From Celeribacter neptunius (GTDB lineage Bacteria; Pseudomonadota; Alphaproteobacteria; Rhodobacterales; Rhodobacteraceae), in assembly GCF_900113955.1 (NCBI RefSeq), contig NZ_FORH01000004.1, positions 330,198 to 394,197 of the forward strand: 64,000 bases of DNA, read 5' to 3'. Position 1 is the stretch's first letter, and each line of letters opens with the position of its first letter. The position numbers were made by a program, and so were the translations under genes. The notes under the pieces are model-generated. The model did no database searches. It had not been told where the DNA came from and worked only from the letters and a program-made list of their open reading frames with translations. Of the stretch, positions 16,917 through 25,509 are shown piece by piece.

Positions 16917-17786
16917 ATGATCGGTATCGTCGGTATTCTACTGATCTTCATCATGGTGTTTGGCGGCTATATCGCGGCCGGCGGGAAGCTCGGAATCATC
17001 CTTAAGTCCCTGCCTTTCGAATTCATGATGATCGGCGGCGCGGCGGCCGGGGCTTTCGTGATTTCCAACGATATGTCCGGCATCAAGCATACGCTCAAGG
17101 ACATCGGCAAAGTCTTCAAAGGGCCGAAATGGAAGCCGGAGGATTACAAGGATCTTCTGTGCCTTCTGTTCGAGCTCATCCGGCTGGCGCGTCAGAACCC
17201 CGTCGGTCTCGAAGAGCATATCGAGGCGCCGGAAAATTCGTCGATCTTCACCAAATATCCGAAGATTCTCAGCGACAAGGAAGCGGTTGCGCTGATCTGT
17301 GACACGCTGCGTTCCGCCTCGATGAACTATGACGATCCGCATCAGGTCGAGGAAGTGCTCGAAAAGCGGCTCGAGGCCAACCTGCATCATGCGCTGCATA
17401 GCTCGCATGCGATGGCGGCGATTGGCGACGGTCTGCCGGCACTCGGTATCGTGGCCGCCGTGTTGGGCGTGATCAAGACCATGGCCTCGATCGACCAGCC
17501 ACCCGAGATCCTTGGTAAAATGATCGGTGGTGCCCTTGTCGGGACCTTCCTCGGGGTGTTCCTCGCCTATGGCATCGTTGGTCCTTTCGCCGGCAAGATG
17601 CAGACGGTGATCGAAGAAGACGGGCATTTCTACCAGCTGATCCGTGAGGTGCTGATCGCCAATCTGCACAATCATGCGACGAATATCTGTATCGAAGTGG
17701 GTCGCCAGAACACGCCGGGCCATTGCCGTCCGAGCTTCTCCGAACTCGAAGACGCTCTGAAAGAGGTCAAGTCGGAGGCAGCATGA
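16917..17786 (+). CDS. motA: Flagellar stator protein MotA
   Basis: Ion-channel subunit that pushes on FliG. The 289-residue product has four membrane segments (about 3-21, 34-50, 170-190, 200-222). It contains the conserved cytoplasmic-loop residues around LFELIRLARQNPVGLEEHIE, and the proline motifs GDGLPALGIVAAVLGVIKTM and LAYGIVGPFAGKM. Sequence features are those of proton-type MotA. Its stop codon overlaps the start of the MotK-like gene (ATGA), while its partner motB is at 5.5 kb. The 77-base upstream gap has AT-rich TTAA elements but no well-spaced CtrA box. Confidence 0.95.
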   Translation: MIGIVGILLIFIMVFGGYIAAGGKLGIILKSLPFEFMMIGGAAAGAFVISNDMSGIKHTLKDIGKVFKGPKWKPEDYKDLLCLLFELIRLARQNPVGLEEHIEAPENSSIFTKYPKILSDKEAVALICDTLRSASMNYDDPHQVEEVLEKRLEANLHHALHSSHAMAAIGDGLPALGIVAAVLGVIKTMASIDQPPEILGKMIGGALVGTFLGVFLAYGIVGPFAGKMQTVIEEDGHFYQLIREVLIANLHNHATNICIEVGRQNTPGHCRPSFSELEDALKEVKSEAA

Positions 17787-20263
17787 TCAGGCTCTTAACT
17801 CTTCTTCTCGCCCTCAGTCTGACGCCCTTTGCGTCAGCGCGCGCGGAAGTGGTCGACGTTCTCTCCGGAGAACATGTCGACTTTTCGCGTTTGGTGATGC
17901 AATTCCCGACGGCAGTCGACTGGCAATTCGGTCGCACCGCTGATGGCAGCTATGCGTTGCGTGTGGACGCGCCCGACGTGAGTTTCAACACCACCGGGGT
18001 GTTCAACAAAATCCCGCGCAGCCGGGTCGAAACCCTGTCCTCGGGCGCTTCGGAACTGATCGTGACGGTTCCGGGAAATGTCCATGCCGACGCGTTCGAA
18101 CTGCGTGCGGGCCGGATCGTCATTGATATCAAGGATGGGCAACCGCAGGCGAATGCGGCCTTTGAAAAGATCCTGGATGCGACGGCGCGGAATGCTCCGA
18201 CGCCCGTGATGAGGACGCCGCTGGCCAGGCCGGTCGACCCGGAGGCCGGGCAGGAGACTGTCGTTGCCGACATGGCGCCACAGACGGTCACGGCACCCGA
18301 TCCGGTGACGGAAGAGGTCATGCCGAGTGCAACCACCGAGGACCCTGGCAGCGACGTGCTGATGTCCGGCGCAGGACAAGAGCATGTTGGTACAGTGGTG
18401 CGCGAGGGGCTGGACCCGCTCGACCGGGTCGAGTTCCCGATCATTATGCCCGGGAGCATGCCGAATGGCGGTGCGGAGACGGCTCCGATTTCGGTTGGCA
18501 ATGCCGCGCTGGACGAGGAATTGGTACAGCGGTCCGAACATGTCGAGGAGTTGCAGAAACAGCTTCTCGAACAAATCGGTCGTGCCGTGTCTCAGGGTCT
18601 TCTGGATGCGGATATCACCAAGACGGAGCAGGCCGTTGAAGAGACACAGGCCTATCAGTCTGAACAGGAGGCAGGTGCAGCAGCCGCGGCGCAGCAAGCG
18701 GCGGTGGAAGAGCCGCTCTCCGCAGAGGACCGAAGCCATATTCGCATCCAATCCTCGATCGATCGGGAACAGAAGAATCGCGATGAAGAGAGCCGGGTCG
18801 ATGATCGCGGCACCCAATGCCTGAGCAGCGGGATGATCGATGTTGCCGCTTGGGGCGGGGCTCTGGAAGACGGTTTGGAGTTGCCCGCCCTGCGCGCGGC
18901 GACGATCGGTGAGTTCGACCTGCCGAACCCGGACGGGGTCAAGCAACTTGCCCGTTACTACATCTACCTGACCTTCGGGGCCGAAGCGAAATCCGTTCTG
19001 AAGGATTTCGGCGTGACGGTCGAAGGTCATGACATTCTTTGGACACTCGCCGACATCATGGACAAGGGCTATGCCGAGAAGCCGGGTCGCCTGGCCAATC
19101 AGTTCCGCTGTGATGGCGCCGTGGCCTTCTGGTCGGTGATGGCCAAGGAAAAGCTGAACGACTGGGAAGAGTATAATATGGACAGTGTCCTGGGGACCTT
19201 CTCCGCCCTTCCCATTCATCTGCGCCGGTTCCTCGGCCCGAAACTGTCGGAGCGTTTTCTGGCGATCGGTGACGAAGACAGCGCCAAGAATATCCAAAGT
19301 GCCATCGCCCGGGTCGAAGGTGACCACGGGGATGCATTCGCCCTTCTGGATGCGGAGCTCAAACTCGCGGACGGTGATGTGCCGAGCGGGGTGGGCCAGC
19401 TCGAGCTCATCGTCGGGGAAAACGGCCCCAAAGCGCCTGAAGCGCTGGTCAAACTGATCGCGACCCAGGCGGCGGAAGGCGGTCCCATCGATCGCAGGAC
19501 GGCCGAGAATGCCGAAGCCATGTCGGTCGAATTCCGTGGCAGCGATTATGAGGCGACATTGCGCAAGGCCGCCATCGTCGCCCGGATCTATTCCGGCGAT
19601 GTGGATATGGCACTGCGTCAGGTTCTGTCGCTGCGCGCCGATGAGATCGGGGATGCCGGCGATGTTTCTGCGCTTCTGTCGCAATCTCTGGAAGTGCTGG
19701 CCGGCGATGCGGATGATCCGACCTTTTCGAAACTGGCGCTGGGGCATCTCGATGAGATTTCCCATGCCGCGATCACCGATGACGCGCGTCTGAAGGTTGC
19801 GGAACGGCTTGTCGACATGGGATTCTTTGATGCCGCCCTGTCGCTCATGTCCAGATATTCCGATCAGGATGACGCGGCTGCCAAGATGACCCTGGCGCGT
19901 GCCTTCTACGGCGAAGGGGAAATGGAGGCGGCCATCCGTTACGCCGGTCAGGTCACATCTGATGATGCGAAACGGCTGATGTCGAAGGCCTATTTCCAGC
20001 TCGACGATCCGAAAAAGGCGGTGGAGGCGCTCGACGGGCTTTCCGCCGATGCGCAAAGCGATGCCCTGTCTCTGGTTGCCGAGGACTGGGGCCGCCTGGA
20101 ACGCTCCACCGAGCCGAGCCTCGCCGGTCTGGCCGATGTGGTGACCAAGGACACAGCGGCGCCGCAGACCGATGAGAATGGCGTTCCGAGCCTGTCGAGC
20201 GTCGAAGATCTCCTGTCGAACAGCCGCGAGATGCGCGATGCGCTGGAAGCGGTGCTTAACTAA
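17783..20263 (+). CDS. motK: MotK-like periplasmic TPR/coiled-coil motor protein
   Basis: A large exported protein (826 residues) coupled to motA by a 4-base overlap. It has a signal peptide (residues 1-21, ending ARA), a beta-rich AMIN-like domain (about 22-130, including SELIVTVPGNVHADAFELRA), a low-complexity linker, a coiled coil (about 245-325, EELQKQLLEQIGRAVSQGLL) and a long helical-repeat C-terminal half (about 360-826) that looks like degenerate TPR units (e.g. AAKMTLARAFYGEGEMEAAI). From memory, a periplasmic TPR protein named MotK in Cereibacter sphaeroides, encoded in the equivalent place, works with MotE and MotB2 for Fla2 rotation; I infer the same role. I chose the ATG at 17783 for the signal peptide and overlap. 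Confidence 0.65.
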   Translation: MIRLLTLLLALSLTPFASARAEVVDVLSGEHVDFSRLVMQFPTAVDWQFGRTADGSYALRVDAPDVSFNTTGVFNKIPRSRVETLSSGASELIVTVPGNVHADAFELRAGRIVIDIKDGQPQANAAFEKILDATARNAPTPVMRTPLARPVDPEAGQETVVADMAPQTVTAPDPVTEEVMPSATTEDPGSDVLMSGAGQEHVGTVVREGLDPLDRVEFPIIMPGSMPNGGAETAPISVGNAALDEELVQRSEHVEELQKQLLEQIGRAVSQGLLDADITKTEQAVEETQAYQSEQEAGAAAAAQQAAVEEPLSAEDRSHIRIQSSIDREQKNRDEESRVDDRGTQCLSSGMIDVAAWGGALEDGLELPALRAATIGEFDLPNPDGVKQLARYYIYLTFGAEAKSVLKDFGVTVEGHDILWTLADIMDKGYAEKPGRLANQFRCDGAVAFWSVMAKEKLNDWEEYNMDSVLGTFSALPIHLRRFLGPKLSERFLAIGDEDSAKNIQSAIARVEGDHGDAFALLDAELKLADGDVPSGVGQLELIVGENGPKAPEALVKLIATQAAEGGPIDRRTAENAEAMSVEFRGSDYEATLRKAAIVARIYSGDVDMALRQVLSLRADEIGDAGDVSALLSQSLEVLAGDADDPTFSKLALGHLDEISHAAITDDARLKVAERLVDMGFFDAALSLMSRYSDQDDAAAKMTLARAFYGEGEMEAAIRYAGQVTSDDAKRLMSKAYFQLDDPKKAVEALDGLSADAQSDALSLVAEDWGRLERSTEPSLAGLADVVTKDTAAPQTDENGVPSLSSVEDLLSNSREMRDALEAVLN

Positions 20264-20512
20264 ATTTACGTTTCCTCAAGGACCTGTATACACTTTGTAA
20301 ACCACGCCCGTCGTATTCTGGACTCCATAGGAGCAAGAATTGCGACGGGTGATGGAAATGCGAAGTGATTCCATGATGTTGATCCGCTGTCTCATCCCAT
20401 TGGGATTGGAGCGCGGATTTTTTTCGGATCGGTCGGAAGGCTGTGATCCGTCCCGCCGCGAAAGCGTCATCGCCCCTATGACCGGGGTGCATCATGACCA
20501 GGTGCAGCTGCG

Positions 20513-22603
20513 ATGAAATTCAACATTTCCGATATTTTCAAACCGACGATCATGCTGGCGCTGGCGCTGATGGTGGTGATTGTCATGATGGTGCTTCCGG
20601 TGCCGTCATGGATTCTCGATCTGGGTCTTGCCACCAGTTTTGCCCTCGCCATCCTGATCTTCACGGTGACGCTGTTCATCGAGCGGCCTTTGGATTTCTC
20701 GGCTTTTCCGACCATCCTTCTGGCGAGCCTCATGCTGCGCCTCTCGCTCAACGTATCCTCGACCAAGCTGATCATCGGCCAGGGGCATACGGGCACGGCG
20801 GCGGCGGGTCACGTGATCGAAGGCTTCGCCAATTTCGTGATGAGCGGCTCGGTGCTCCTGGGCGTCGTGGTCTTCACCGTGCTTCTGATCGTGAACTTCA
20901 TGGTGATCACCAAGGGTGCCGGGCGCATGGCCGAAGTCGGCGCGCGCTTTGCCTTGGACGGGATGCCGGGTCGCCAGCTTGCCATCGACGCGGACCTCTC
21001 CGCCGGCGCGATCACCCATGAACAGGCCAAGGCCCGCCGGGAAATGGAACTGGCCGAGACCACCTTCTTCGGCTCGCTCGACGGTGCCTCGAAATTCGTC
21101 AAAGGCGACGCGGTCGCGGGCCTTCTCATTACCATGCTCAACATCGTCATGGGGCTGGTGATCGGCATCGCCGTCCATGGCATGCCGCTGGGCAAGGCCT
21201 TCGAGACCTATTCGATCCTGACTGTCGGCGACGGGCTGGTCAGCCAGATCCCCTCTGTGATCATCTCGATTGCCGCCGCCTTGCTTCTGGCCAAGGGCGG
21301 CACCAGTGGCTCTGCGGATCTGGCACTGTTCCGCCAGCTCGGGAAATACCCGCCGGCGCTCTACACCGTGTCCGTCCTGATGGCGCTGTTCGCCTTCGTG
21401 CCCGGGCTTCCCTTCCTGCCCTTTATCGGCGGTGCGATCGGGCTGGCCACGGCCGCCTATTTCGTCAGCAAGAAAATGCAGGAGGAAGAACAGCAACAGG
21501 CCAAGATAGAGGCCGCAAAACCCGCTGTTGCCGAGGAAAAGGAATCCATGGGGGATATTCTCGATCTCGACGATATCCATGTGGAGTTTGCCCCCGATCT
21601 CGTCTCTATGGTGCTCGACCAACAGACCGGCCTGGACGCGCGCATCATCAATATGCGCAATCACGTGGCCTCGGTCTTTGGCATCATCCTGCCGGAGATT
21701 CGCCTGACCGACGATCCGAGCCTGTTGCCCGGCACCTATGTGGTGCGCATCCAGGGCGTGGAACAGGCCCGCGACCGGTTGCGTCAGGACAAGGTGCTGG
21801 CGCTCGTCTCGGGCGACACCTCGGGCCTGCCGCTGGGCGAGGACGTGTCCGAACCGGTCTATGGCGCCCCGGCGCGCTGGATCGATCCCTCCCAGAAAGA
21901 GGATGCGGCGCTGATGGGATGCACGGTGGTCGGCGCCACCGAAGTGCTGGCCACCCATTTGCTCGAAGTGATCAAGCGTAACTTCCCGCGGCTTCTGACC
22001 ATGAAATCCCTGCGCCGGCTGCTCGACGAGATGACCAATCTCACCGACAAGGCCCGCGCGGAAGCCAACCAGAAACTGTTGAACGAGCTGATCCCGGATC
22101 GCGTGCCCTTGGATCTGCTGCTTTCCGTGTTGCGCCTCTTGCTCGAAGAGCGTGTTTCGATCCGCAATATGTCGCTGATCCTCGAATCCATTTCGGAAGC
22201 GCGCGGGGCCCATGCCACGGCCGAGTCGATTTGCGAACATGTGCGTCAGCGGTTGGGATTCCAGCTGATTTCGGAGATCAAACGCGAGGATGGCACGCTG
22301 CCGCTTCTGCAACTGTCGCCGGAATGGGAAGAGCGGTTCACCACCTATCAGGTCGACGGAGAACGCGGAAATTCCGATATCGCCCTGCCGCCGGATCAAT
22401 TCAACAAGCTTGCCAAGACCATGGCGGACAAGATCGCCAAGGCCGGCGAAAGCGGCATCTATCCGGGGATCGTCACCTCGACCCGGCGACGGCGTTTCCT
22501 GCGCACCGTGCTCTCGGCCCAGGGTATTCAAAACCCGGTCTATTCCTTCGAGGAAATCGGAACCGACGGCAAACCCTCTCTGGTCGGGCTGGTGACGGCA
22601 TGA
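20513..22603 (+). CDS. flhA: Flagellar export gate protein FlhA
   Basis: Main ion-driven component of the flagellar type III export gate. The 696-residue product has eight membrane helices in the first about 320 residues, including the conserved TLFIERPLDFSAFPTILLAS and LMLRLSLNVSSTKLIIGQGH, a linker, and the cytoplasmic nonamer-ring domain (about 345-696; LPEIRLTDDPSLLPGTYVVR, LLDEMTNLTDKARAEANQKL). Length is typical. It begins the flhA-fliR-flhB-(FliJ-like) operon, each gene overlapping the next; the 249-base gap before it has no clear gene. Confidence 0.97.
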   Translation: MKFNISDIFKPTIMLALALMVVIVMMVLPVPSWILDLGLATSFALAILIFTVTLFIERPLDFSAFPTILLASLMLRLSLNVSSTKLIIGQGHTGTAAAGHVIEGFANFVMSGSVLLGVVVFTVLLIVNFMVITKGAGRMAEVGARFALDGMPGRQLAIDADLSAGAITHEQAKARREMELAETTFFGSLDGASKFVKGDAVAGLLITMLNIVMGLVIGIAVHGMPLGKAFETYSILTVGDGLVSQIPSVIISIAAALLLAKGGTSGSADLALFRQLGKYPPALYTVSVLMALFAFVPGLPFLPFIGGAIGLATAAYFVSKKMQEEEQQQAKIEAAKPAVAEEKESMGDILDLDDIHVEFAPDLVSMVLDQQTGLDARIINMRNHVASVFGIILPEIRLTDDPSLLPGTYVVRIQGVEQARDRLRQDKVLALVSGDTSGLPLGEDVSEPVYGAPARWIDPSQKEDAALMGCTVVGATEVLATHLLEVIKRNFPRLLTMKSLRRLLDEMTNLTDKARAEANQKLLNELIPDRVPLDLLLSVLRLLLEERVSIRNMSLILESISEARGAHATAESICEHVRQRLGFQLISEIKREDGTLPLLQLSPEWEERFTTYQVDGERGNSDIALPPDQFNKLAKTMADKIAKAGESGIYPGIVTSTRRRRFLRTVLSAQGIQNPVYSFEEIGTDGKPSLVGLVTA

Positions 22604-23376
22604 CCGAGGGGCTCGCCGAGTTGATGGGGATGAGCCAACGCGGCTTCGCGGTCGCGTTTCTCGTCTTTCTCAGGGTCGGCGCGATGATGGCCGTGGTGCC
22701 GGCTTTCGGCGAACAATCCATCCCTCAACGTGTACGGCTTGTGCTGGCGCTGTGTTTTACCGTGGTCGTCTTCCCGGCGGTCGCACCGCAGCTCGACGGG
22801 CTGGCGACGGATTTTTCCGGGATTGCACGCGGGCTGCTCACCGAGGTGCTCGCCGGGCTGATGCTCGGGCTTGTCCTGCGTCTCTTCATCATGGTGTTGC
22901 AGATTGCCGGGTCCATGGTGGCGCAATCCACATCGCTGTCGCAGATTTTCGGCGGCGGATCGGTCGAGGCGCAGCCGGCCATCGGTCATGTGTTCTTCGT
23001 CTCCGGTCTCGCGCTGGCGGTGATGATGGGGCTGCATGTGCGGATTGCCGAGCTGATCATCCTGTCCTACAGCTATTTCCCGGCCGGGGTGTTCATCCCG
23101 CCGCAGGACGCGATGGTCTGGGGCGTCGATCATATTTCAAAGGCCTTTGCGCTGTCCTTCAGCCTGGCCGCACCCTTTGTCATCGCCTCGCTGATCTATA
23201 ACGTCGCGCTTGGCGTGATCAACCGCGCCATGCCGTCGCTCATGGTCGCCTTCGTCGGCGCGCCGGCGATCACCATGGGCGGGCTGTTGTTGATGTTCGC
23301 CGCCACCCCACTGTTGCTTGAACTTTGGCGCGCCGGTTTCGCCAAGCTGTTGCTCGATCCGTTCGGAGGTCCGTGA
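22600..23376 (+). CDS. fliR: Flagellar export gate protein FliR
   Basis: Single-copy member of the FliPQR export channel. The 258-residue protein has about six hydrophobic segments and the conserved pieces FLVFLRVGAMMAVVPAFGEQ, VPQ/IPQRVRLVLALCFTVV-type opening, and FKVGLVL-like AGLMLGLVLRLFIMVLQIAG followed by SMVAQSTSLSQIFGG. The ATG at 22600 overlaps the flhA stop, and the TGA overlaps the flhB start, so flhA, fliR and flhB are probably translated in series. Confidence 0.94.
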   Translation: MTEGLAELMGMSQRGFAVAFLVFLRVGAMMAVVPAFGEQSIPQRVRLVLALCFTVVVFPAVAPQLDGLATDFSGIARGLLTEVLAGLMLGLVLRLFIMVLQIAGSMVAQSTSLSQIFGGGSVEAQPAIGHVFFVSGLALAVMMGLHVRIAELIILSYSYFPAGVFIPPQDAMVWGVDHISKAFALSFSLAAPFVIASLIYNVALGVINRAMPSLMVAFVGAPAITMGGLLLMFAATPLLLELWRAGFAKLLLDPFGGP

Positions 23377-24467
23377 TGGCCGAGGGTGACGACGACGATG
23401 ACAAGCAATATGAGCCATCACAGAAACGGCTCGATGATGCCCGCAAGAAGGGCGAAATTCCGCGATCGAACGATCTGACCACGGCGGCGGCCTATTTCGG
23501 ATTCATCGCGACGGCGACGGCGCTTGGCGCGGCCAGTCTGCAAAGGATGGCCACCGCGCTTCAGTCCCTGTTGGCCAATGCCGATCTGAATGCCGAGGCC
23601 TGGTTCGAGGGCTCCGGTCGGCCCTGGACCATGGGGGTGATGCAGGCGATCGGTGGCGGGCTTTTGCCCTGGTTCATGATCCCCGCGCTGCTGGCGCTGC
23701 TGGTGATCTTCGCGACGCGTTCTCTGGTCTTCGCGCCGAGCAAGCTCGAGCCGAAACTGTCGAAAATCTCGCCGATCTCCAATGCCAAGAACAAGTTCGG
23801 TCGATCCGGCCTGTTTGAATTCGGCAAGAGCTTTTTCAAACTGTCGATCTATTCCATCGTTCTTGGCGTTTATCTTTACACCAAATTGCCGATGATCATG
23901 TCGACCATGTCGCTGAGCCCGGGGATCGTTGCGGCGACACTCGTCAAGCTCACGGTCGGGTTCATGGTCATCGTGTTGATGATCTCTCTGGTGATCGGTG
24001 GGGTGGACTACCTGTTCCAATACAATGAGCACATGCGCAAGCACCGGATGTCGCGCAAGGAAATGGTGGATGAATCCAAGGAGCAGGAAGGCGATCCGCA
24101 TTTCAAACACAAGCGTCGCCAGAAGGGCTACGACATCGTCATGAACCAGATGCTCAACGACGTGAAAGAGGCGGATGTCGTCATCGTCAACCCGACCCAT
24201 TACGCGGTCGCGCTGAAATGGGACCGTATGAATGGCGGGGCACCGATCTGTGTTGCCAAGGGGGTCGATGAGATTGCTGCGCGTATCCGCGAAGTGGCGA
24301 ATGAAAACAACGTGCCGATTCATCGCGATCCGCCGACGGCGCGGGCGCTCTATGCCGCGATCGAGATCGGCGAGGAGGTCTTGCCTGAACATTATCGTGC
24401 GGTTGCGGCCTCCATCCGCTTTGCCGAGCAGATGCGCAGCAAGATGAAACAGCAGTTCGGGAAGTGA
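23376..24467 (+). CDS. flhB: Flagellar export switch protein FlhB
   Basis: Export-gate protein whose autocleavage switches secretion from hook to filament substrates. The 363-residue protein opens with EPSQKRLDDARKKGEIPRSN, has four membrane helices (about 35-215) and carries the intact autocleavage motif NPTH in VIVNPTHYAVALKW (about residue 270), ending with a typical EVLPEHYRAVAASIRFAEQM. A GGAGG lies 5 bases before the ATG, which overlaps the fliR stop. Confidence 0.96.
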   Translation: MAEGDDDDDKQYEPSQKRLDDARKKGEIPRSNDLTTAAAYFGFIATATALGAASLQRMATALQSLLANADLNAEAWFEGSGRPWTMGVMQAIGGGLLPWFMIPALLALLVIFATRSLVFAPSKLEPKLSKISPISNAKNKFGRSGLFEFGKSFFKLSIYSIVLGVYLYTKLPMIMSTMSLSPGIVAATLVKLTVGFMVIVLMISLVIGGVDYLFQYNEHMRKHRMSRKEMVDESKEQEGDPHFKHKRRQKGYDIVMNQMLNDVKEADVVIVNPTHYAVALKWDRMNGGAPICVAKGVDEIAARIREVANENNVPIHRDPPTARALYAAIEIGEEVLPEHYRAVAASIRFAEQMRSKMKQQFGK

Positions 24468-24469
24468 GC

Positions 24470-24829
24470 ATGACGAAGAGGTTTGCACAGCTCAAACGGT
24501 TGCAGGAGGTGGCGGAGCTCGCCCTGAATTCCGAATTGGCGAAGCTCGCGGACATCAAACGCGAGGAAGAAGGCCCGCGTGCCCGCTTGCGACAGATCGA
24601 AGAGGCCCGTGCCGAACGTGCGGCGGCGTTGAGCGCAGCCGACGGTTTTGACATGGCGAGCCTGATGGGGGTCGATCGGGCCTGGGACAAATGGGCGGAC
24701 CAGGAAAAACGTCAGGCGCTGCGCGATTTGGCGCGGGTCGCGGAACGGCGCGAGGCGCAACTGGAACTGACCCGCAAGGCATTCGGTAAAAAAGATGCGC
24801 TGAGCCGCCTGGCCGAACGCGATCACTAG
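24470..24829 (+). CDS. Small coiled-coil protein, FliJ-like by position
   Basis: A 119-residue, charge-rich, almost wholly helical protein with no membrane segment or signal peptide (e.g. RLQEVAELALNSELAKLADI; QALRDLARVAERREAQLELT). It begins 2 bases after flhB, so it is very likely part of the export operon. Size, composition and coiled-coil pattern fit FliJ, the stalk-like partner of FliI, for which no other candidate is visible in this cluster, but FliJ sequences are too divergent for me to be certain. Confidence 0.5.
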   Translation: MTKRFAQLKRLQEVAELALNSELAKLADIKREEEGPRARLRQIEEARAERAAALSAADGFDMASLMGVDRAWDKWADQEKRQALRDLARVAERREAQLELTRKAFGKKDALSRLAERDH

Positions 24830-24896
24830 AGCGCTGGTGACACCACAGGTGCATCACGCTCCGGGCTGGAAACGGCGCTGCAGCAGAATGTAAAAC

Positions 24897-24925
24897 GCCC
24901 TTGGCAGGTCTTCGCTGCCAAGGGC
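24897..24925. terminator. Bidirectional terminator between FliJ-like gene and fliL2
   Basis: Eleven-base perfect inverted repeat (GCCCTTGGCAG at 24897-24907, CTGCCAAGGGC at 24915-24925) with a 7-base loop, placed between convergent genes. A T-rich stretch follows on the plus strand (CGTTCGCTTTTC) and a GTTTTAC on the minus strand. Confidence 0.78.
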
Positions 24926-24960
24926 CGTTCGCTTTTCTCGGTTGTGGATCTGTGAAGACT

Positions 24961-25497
24961 TTAACCGATGTCCTGCCGCACGATATCGATCACCAGCACA
25001 TCGTTGATCTCCGGGCCGAGGATCTTCTGCGCCACTTCCAGAAGGGCCTGACGCAGCGAGTTCATCGTGCTGCTGTCGGTAAAGGCGCCTTTGAAACCAC
25101 CGGTGTTGGCGTGATCGAACAGAACCTGCAGGAAGGCGTCGCGCAGCTTCGGTTCCCGGGCATAGATGTTCTCACGGCTGCCGGTCTTGGCCTCGAGACT
25201 CAGGGAGAGCACGATCATCGAGATCACCCGACCGCCTTCCAGATCGGGGATCACGAACTGGTTGTTGAGTTTGACATATTCATAGGCCGAGGCGGCGGGG
25301 GCGCCCTCGCCATGTCCGTCCTCGCCATGCGCATCGGCCGTGGCGATCACATGGGCATCGCCGGTCTCCGCCGTGCCGGTGTCGCCGCAGGGATCGATGG
25401 AGACGACTTCTGGGGCGGGGCGTAGCATCAGCCCGCCGCCGACGCCGGCGCCGAGACCGACAACGGCCAGCAGGATCGGGAGAAGTTTCTTGATCAC
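24961..25497 (-). CDS. Second FliL-family protein
   Basis: A 178-residue protein with an N-terminal membrane helix or uncleaved signal (about 4-24, LLPILLAVVGLGAGVGGGLM), a His/Asp/Glu-rich linker (about 45-65, AHGEDGHGEG), and a FliL-type domain (YEYVKLNNQFVIPDLEGGRV ... LRQALLEVAQKILGPEINDV, ending LVIDIVRQDIG). It is the last gene of the flgB-to-flgH operon, 12 bases after flgH. It is not a copy of the FliL at 15256: lengths and linkers differ. Function is inferred to be near the stator or basal body. Confidence 0.75.
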   Translation of the reverse strand: MIKKLLPILLAVVGLGAGVGGGLMLRPAPEVVSIDPCGDTGTAETGDAHVIATADAHGEDGHGEGAPAASAYEYVKLNNQFVIPDLEGGRVISMIVLSLSLEAKTGSRENIYAREPKLRDAFLQVLFDHANTGGFKGAFTDSSTMNSLRQALLEVAQKILGPEINDVLVIDIVRQDIG

Positions 25498-25509
25498 GAG
25501 AGCCTCCTA

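Noticed and set aside
17834..20056. 740-codon open reading on the minus strand across the MotK-like gene
   Set aside because: His/Arg/Gln/Gly-rich shadow typical of high-G+C coding DNA; no ribosome site, and the plus-strand protein has a signal peptide and operon overlap.
20256..20272. CtrA box at the end of the MotK-like gene (TTAA-N7-TACG)
   Set aside because: One half-site matches only two of four bases, and it is about 240 bases from the flhA start.
20606..22531. 641-codon minus-strand reading across flhA
   Set aside because: Shadow composition (His/Gly/Arg/Asp) and complete overlap with the unmistakable FlhA.
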